Part shown: positions 59,933 through 64,000 of the stretch, piece after piece | Numbering within the stretch: position 1 is the first letter of the stretch | Layout of the letters: each line of letters begins with the position of its first letter | Source: Chamaecyparis obtusa | Taxonomy: Eukaryota; Streptophyta; Pinopsida; Cupressales; Cupressaceae | Length of the DNA stretch: 64,000 nt | NCBI GenBank assembly: GCA_027943335.1 | Contig: BSBK01007724.1 | Location: forward strand, 496,001 to 560,000 | Direction of reading: 5' to 3' | Made by a program: the position numbers and the translations under genes | The notes under the pieces: model-generated | What the model saw: only the letters and a program-made list of their open reading frames with translations | Databases searched by the model: none | What the model was told of the DNA's origin: nothing

Positions 59933-59956
59933 GCAAGGGGGGAAATAAAAAGGGGG
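59933..59956 (+). promoter_or_regulatory. Polypurine tract (E5 internal or 3')
   Basis: GCAAGGGGGGAAATAAAAAGGGGG is followed by TGTACGC. It may be the plus-strand primer just before a 3' LTR starting at 59957, or an extra internal tract as some Tat elements have. Nothing in the presumed 5' LTR begins TGTACGC, so the first reading is not confirmed. Confidence 0.55.
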
Positions 59957-60059
59957 TGTACGCAAATCAAAAATCAAAAGATCATCAAAAACCAACTATA
60001 TATGATCGAGTGTGTTGGAAATCAAAAAAATCAGAATAAAAAACAAAGAGCATTTCAAT

Positions 60060-60470
60060 AGTTCACTTGCATTAGTTAAAGTTACATTAAGTCATTCTCA
60101 TTACACTTTGTATATATTTAGATGTGTCTTACATTTAAATCATTAGGTGCATTATATTGAGGCATTATCATTAGATTATATTCATCTCATTTAAGGTGCA
60201 TACATTAAGTGCATTTCATTAGTTAGAAATCATTCATTTCATCCATTAAGATCATTTAACATTAGAAGCATCTCATACATGATAGTACCATTCATTCATA
60301 TTACATATATCATTGAAAGATCATTGCATCATTACATCACATTTACATATCAAAGGAAATGCATTCAATAGATTCATTATCCATCTAATATCCATTGTAA
60401 ACATCAATATCATTAAGTGATATCATTAAACATTGCATTCATCTATTCTATGTCATACGTAAGACAATCA
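60060..60470. repeat. CATT-rich quasi-repeat
   Basis: The words CATTAAG, CATTAGG, CATTCATT and CATTTAC recur throughout about 400 bp without a fixed unit. No gene. Confidence 0.5.
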
Positions 60471-60849
60471 TTTAACCATCATTAGGACATCTGCATACAT
60501 TTGAAAATTGCATTCTGAAAAGCAGAAAACAAAGCATTTAGAATATAGAAACATATAGAGCTGCATATCATCCAAAACATCTGAAATTGGTATCCAACAC
60601 ATAATGACATCATATATAGTCAAATCTATCAAAGAAAGGATCAGAGTCCATGGTACGATCATCATAAATGAATGAGAGATCAAAGTCTATAACATCATCA
60701 TAAAAGCAATGTCTAAAGATCAATGTCCATTGAAGTATCAACATAAACAACATCAAATCAATAAAAAATGATATGATAAGGGTCCAATGTCTTGATCATA
60801 GTAATAGAATGTAACATCAAATTACAAATGAAACAATAGAGATATCTCA

Positions 60850-62699
60850 TAAGGAATCAACTGATAGAGTCACCCGCACCATCAGTACCATCAAGATCAG
60901 GAGCATTATCAGGAGGCTGACTAGAACTTGCCTGTAACCCATGTTGGCTCATAGAAGAAATGAAATTCTACATCATAGAACTCATCTATGAAACCTACTA
61001 CTGGATAGATGATATCTGACTCTGCAAAGAGGCAACATTTGATGCTGAGGCTGGGGCATGACCCTAAGTTGTAGAAGACTGTGGAAGTGGAATAGAAGAA
61101 GAGGATGTCATCGAAGAAGATGGATCACTCAAAGATGGAAAAAAGAAAGAAGAAGATGGATGCAAAGAAGATGAAGGCATCAAGGCAGAAGCATGTGCTT
61201 AAGCTGAAGGAGCCTGAGGAATAAAAGGAGGAATAATAGGAGGAACAATAGGAGGAACAATCGGCTGAACAGGAGCACCCTATGCCTGATCAAGTAATAC
61301 CTGAGCTATATTTTCATCCATCTCTCTTTGTCATCTAGCTCGATGCCTCTATGCTAGAACTCTAGTAACTTGATGCAAAATCCTATCAACCTGTCCATCT
61401 CTACCCTAACCACCACCCCTAGGAGGAATAGGAGCATCAGCTAACACTGGCATCTATACTCTACCTGATCTAGCTTTGTGATGACCCCATCATCCATGTT
61501 GACCCCTACCACCACCTCTGCCATCATCCCCATCATCGCCATCATCATCACCATTTCCACCAACAGTGTCATCCCCATTTGATAACTTGTCAATGGTGGG
61601 ATTCCTCTTAGAAGGATCAGTAAACCTGGGAAAAGGATATTGATGTAACCAGGCACCATACTCATCAGTAATACCAGCATCCATAACCTGTGATCTAGGA
61701 GACCAAGGACGATACCCAATTTCTTGTATCTCTCAAATAGCTATAGTAAAATCTACACAAGGGCCCCATAATGACCTCTTGGCTTGCACACGAGCATACA
61801 TGGCTATGCCCTATGGCATATCCTGAACATGCCCATACTGATGGAAAACACGACGGAAGCAAAATATCTCGATAACAAATATAGAATGACCGATCATCCA
61901 GTGATGGCAGAACATGTAAGGAAGCTCACCATCATCCTCTGGCCAAGCCTCACATCTGAGATAAGGCCTCCAAATGACAGTATCCATGTCATCAATCTGA
62001 TGTTGCCAATAATCCATCTTACCCATGTGGGTTTGGATAATGATACCACTGTACATCCATGCAAAATGCCAACCCGGCTAATGATCTCGTGCTATCACAT
62101 GATGTGTCACTAGGAGGTGCTCCCAAGTCCAAAGCTATAATAGAATAGCTCCTATAGTCAAAGTGGTCAAGTGTCTATATACAATAGTATGTAAGTCATG
62201 ATATAACTAAGCTAGCAAATAAGAAGTCGAACCAACAAGGATCTACCATCAAATCCTCCAGAATGGGACCCCACCCAATAGAAAACCCATGTCCATGCCT
62301 ATCAAGAAGCAAGAAACCACTGATAAGAGTACTTAGAACAACAAGTAAAATAGGGGATGAAATGAACTGAGCCCACTGGATATGTTGATCACCAATGGAA
62401 GGATCCTCGAAGACTTGTTGACAAGCTGAGCCATCATAAACAGTATCATAGTACACGAGCTCTCCTTGAGTTGGCAACCGCAGAATACGATATACATCCT
62501 CCGGTGTAATTGTCATCTCACCTATGGGAAGATGAAAGGTGTTATGGTCTGAGTGCCAATGCTCAGCCATAGCAGTAATGAGACCTCGATTCACTTGGAA
62601 TCGAGGAAGATACAATAGAAAAGACAAGCCACACCAAGCAATATGCCGATGATCTGAAACACTCAAATCAGGTATCATATCCCATGACAAAGCATACAA
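60850..62699 (-). pseudogene. Antisense plant mobile domain (PMD) reading frame
   Basis: Reading leftward, 62699-62196 gives LITAMAEHWHSDHNTFHLP and GEMTITPEDVYRILRLPTQG, the hallmark of the plant mobile domain (aminotransferase-like, MAIN/MAIL1 family). After a frameshift or intron between 62196 and 62110, 62056-61811 gives VIWRPYLRCEAWPEDDGELP and RRVFHQYGHVQDMP, the C-terminal PMD part. 61684-61490 continues with an acidic Gly/Asp tail encoded by CAT/CCA-type repeats. Stops follow at several points, then a Pro/Ser-rich tail to about 60900. PMD proteins occur free and inside plant retroelements. It lies opposite to E5 pol, where Tat-type Gypsy elements can carry an antisense frame. It could instead belong to a separate minus-strand element. 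Confidence 0.75.
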
Positions 62700-64000
62700 A
62701 CCCTAGATACGTAAAGACCTAAGATCCTCCTACAAAAAGAAAGTTCAAACACATCAGCATTGAAATTAGAAATTACTTGGACTATCCTAAGTCAATCAAA
62801 AATTTATATAAACCTATCAAACCACAATCAAATTTCATGTTTCTACTCAGATAGAATGGAGATTTTATCCTCACCCATCATCTAAATCTAGATTGACAGA
62901 TGATATTACAATTATAACTGACTCATACTGACATATCATAACTTGTTAAAAATGTCAAGATTGGGAACTTAAACTATCAATTGATCGACGACATGGAAGA
63001 AAAAGTGCAAAAGTGGACTTGAACAAAATTCAAAAATTTTGTAGAGTAAAAGCACATATTAATGGTGCAAAAGTGTAAACTATCAAAAGCACTGATGAAA
63101 GATATGAAAGCATATATTAATGTTGTAAAAGTGGGACAAAAAAATCAAAAGAACCCAAATATATAGTGGAAGCGCTACTAAAAGTTGTAAAAGTGACAAA
63201 CATGATTGAAAGCGCACAAGGACATTGTAAAAGTGGGAAAGGGCATCAGTTTGACAAGTAAAAGCACTCCATCGATTCATAGAAGTGCATAATAAAAGTG
63301 TGGAAGCACACTTTCAAAGGCAAAAGTGCCCTTAAGTTAGGCAAAAGTACCCATTCAGGAAAACAAGAGAGAAAAAGGGCTAATTACCAGGAAAAATTTG
63401 GAAAAAGTTGAAATAAAGACATAAATAGAAAAAATGAAGAGGTACAAGTACTCATTGGAGGTCCTAAGCCAGGCAGATGCTAATAATGACAACATTTCTC
63501 AAACCAATGCTCGTGAAGAGGGACATACATCACGAAAAGTCAAAAGATTAGAGAGGGTAAAAGTCAAAAGTGAAAGGTAAAAATGAATAGTAAAAAGGGA
63601 TTTTGACCCCTGTATATAACTTTTTGACCTAAAAAGAGGTAACTTTGACCTAAGAGATGACCTTTTCATCACAATTGACCTAATAAAGTGATTTTATCAT
63701 CAGAATAATTAAAACAAGGGCATTTGAAATCAAATGGATCAAACATCAATATCAGAGATACAAATAAAATTCATTATAAACTTGAACATTATCAATATCA
63801 AATGATCAAAATCATCAAGAATCAATCATGGATCTAATTTTATTTCATTTCTAAGGGGGCATACCATCAGATGAATACAAACAATAGCAAGATTATCATC
63901 GACAATCGAGAGACCGACCATCAAATCAAAGCGAAAGATTTTATCAAGAAATTTTTCGTAAATCAATTGAATGGGGCATCGTATCAGAATCAATCATCAA
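62700..64000. other. Non-coding stretch upstream of the PMD frame
   Basis: No gene is seen. At 63000-63350 AAAAGTGC, CAAAAGTG and AAAGCAC words recur about 15 times. On the minus strand they read GCACTTTT, like the E5 leader. GACCTAA words recur at 63625-63690. No LTR end, primer site or TG...CA boundary is recognised before the window ends. Confidence 0.5.

Noticed and set aside
59957..60850. E5 3' LTR beginning at 59957
   Set aside because: The polypurine tract and TGTA start fit, but the sequence matches no part of the presumed 5' LTR and the 5' LTR end (CCCCAGTATACA) does not recur in the window. It is kept only as a possibility.

Overview
The window looks like intergenic DNA of a very large seed-plant genome, most likely a gymnosperm. 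I see no host gene, no rRNA or tRNA gene and no CRISPR array. Almost every base can be assigned to LTR retrotransposons nested inside one another. The gymnosperm guess is an inference from high retrotransposon load, long AT-rich LTRs and the Tat-like families present.

Layout. E0 (1-1187, perhaps continuing at 6701) is the 3' part of a plus-strand element. E1 (1188-6695, +) is an almost intact Ty3/Gypsy chromovirus with a perfect AATAT target-site duplication (TSD). It is inserted in the E0 LTR. E2 (7516-12880, -; TSD CTAAA) is a gag-protease-only element lacking RT, RNase H and integrase. E7 (about 12886-19417, -) is a decayed Ty1/Copia element. It is broken by an LTR-like insert (16129-16468) and by an 850-bp solo LTR related to E1 (18314-19163; TSD GCACT). 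E5 (+), the host of most of the rest, is a Tat-like Gypsy element running from about 19418 to beyond the right edge. Three elements sit inside E5. E3 (20250-28577, -) encodes protease plus a G-patch and itself holds a solo Copia-type LTR. E4 (30278-41210, -; TSD TGTAG) is a Tat-like gag-pro element with its pol mostly deleted. E6 (45236-54791, -) has 2.6-kb LTRs and a giant N/Q/H/Y-rich reading frame with no recognised Gag or Pol domain. To the right of the E5 pol lies an antisense plant-mobile-domain (PMD) reading frame (about 62699-60850).

Relative ages follow from nesting and from LTR-LTR differences counted by eye. E1 and E4 are youngest (about 1%), E6 is about 2%, E3 and E2 are several per cent, and E5 and E7 are older. 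The coding frames of E1, E2, E3, E4 and E6 are broken almost only by stop codons that one C-to-T change explains (CGA to TGA, CAG to TAG, rarely CAA to TAA), with hardly any frameshifts. That is the expected mark of CG and CHG cytosine methylation.

The most unusual object is E6. It combines a long polar low-complexity reading frame, two tRNA-like modules in each LTR, altered outer termini, an Ogre-type primer site and a consensus splice donor.
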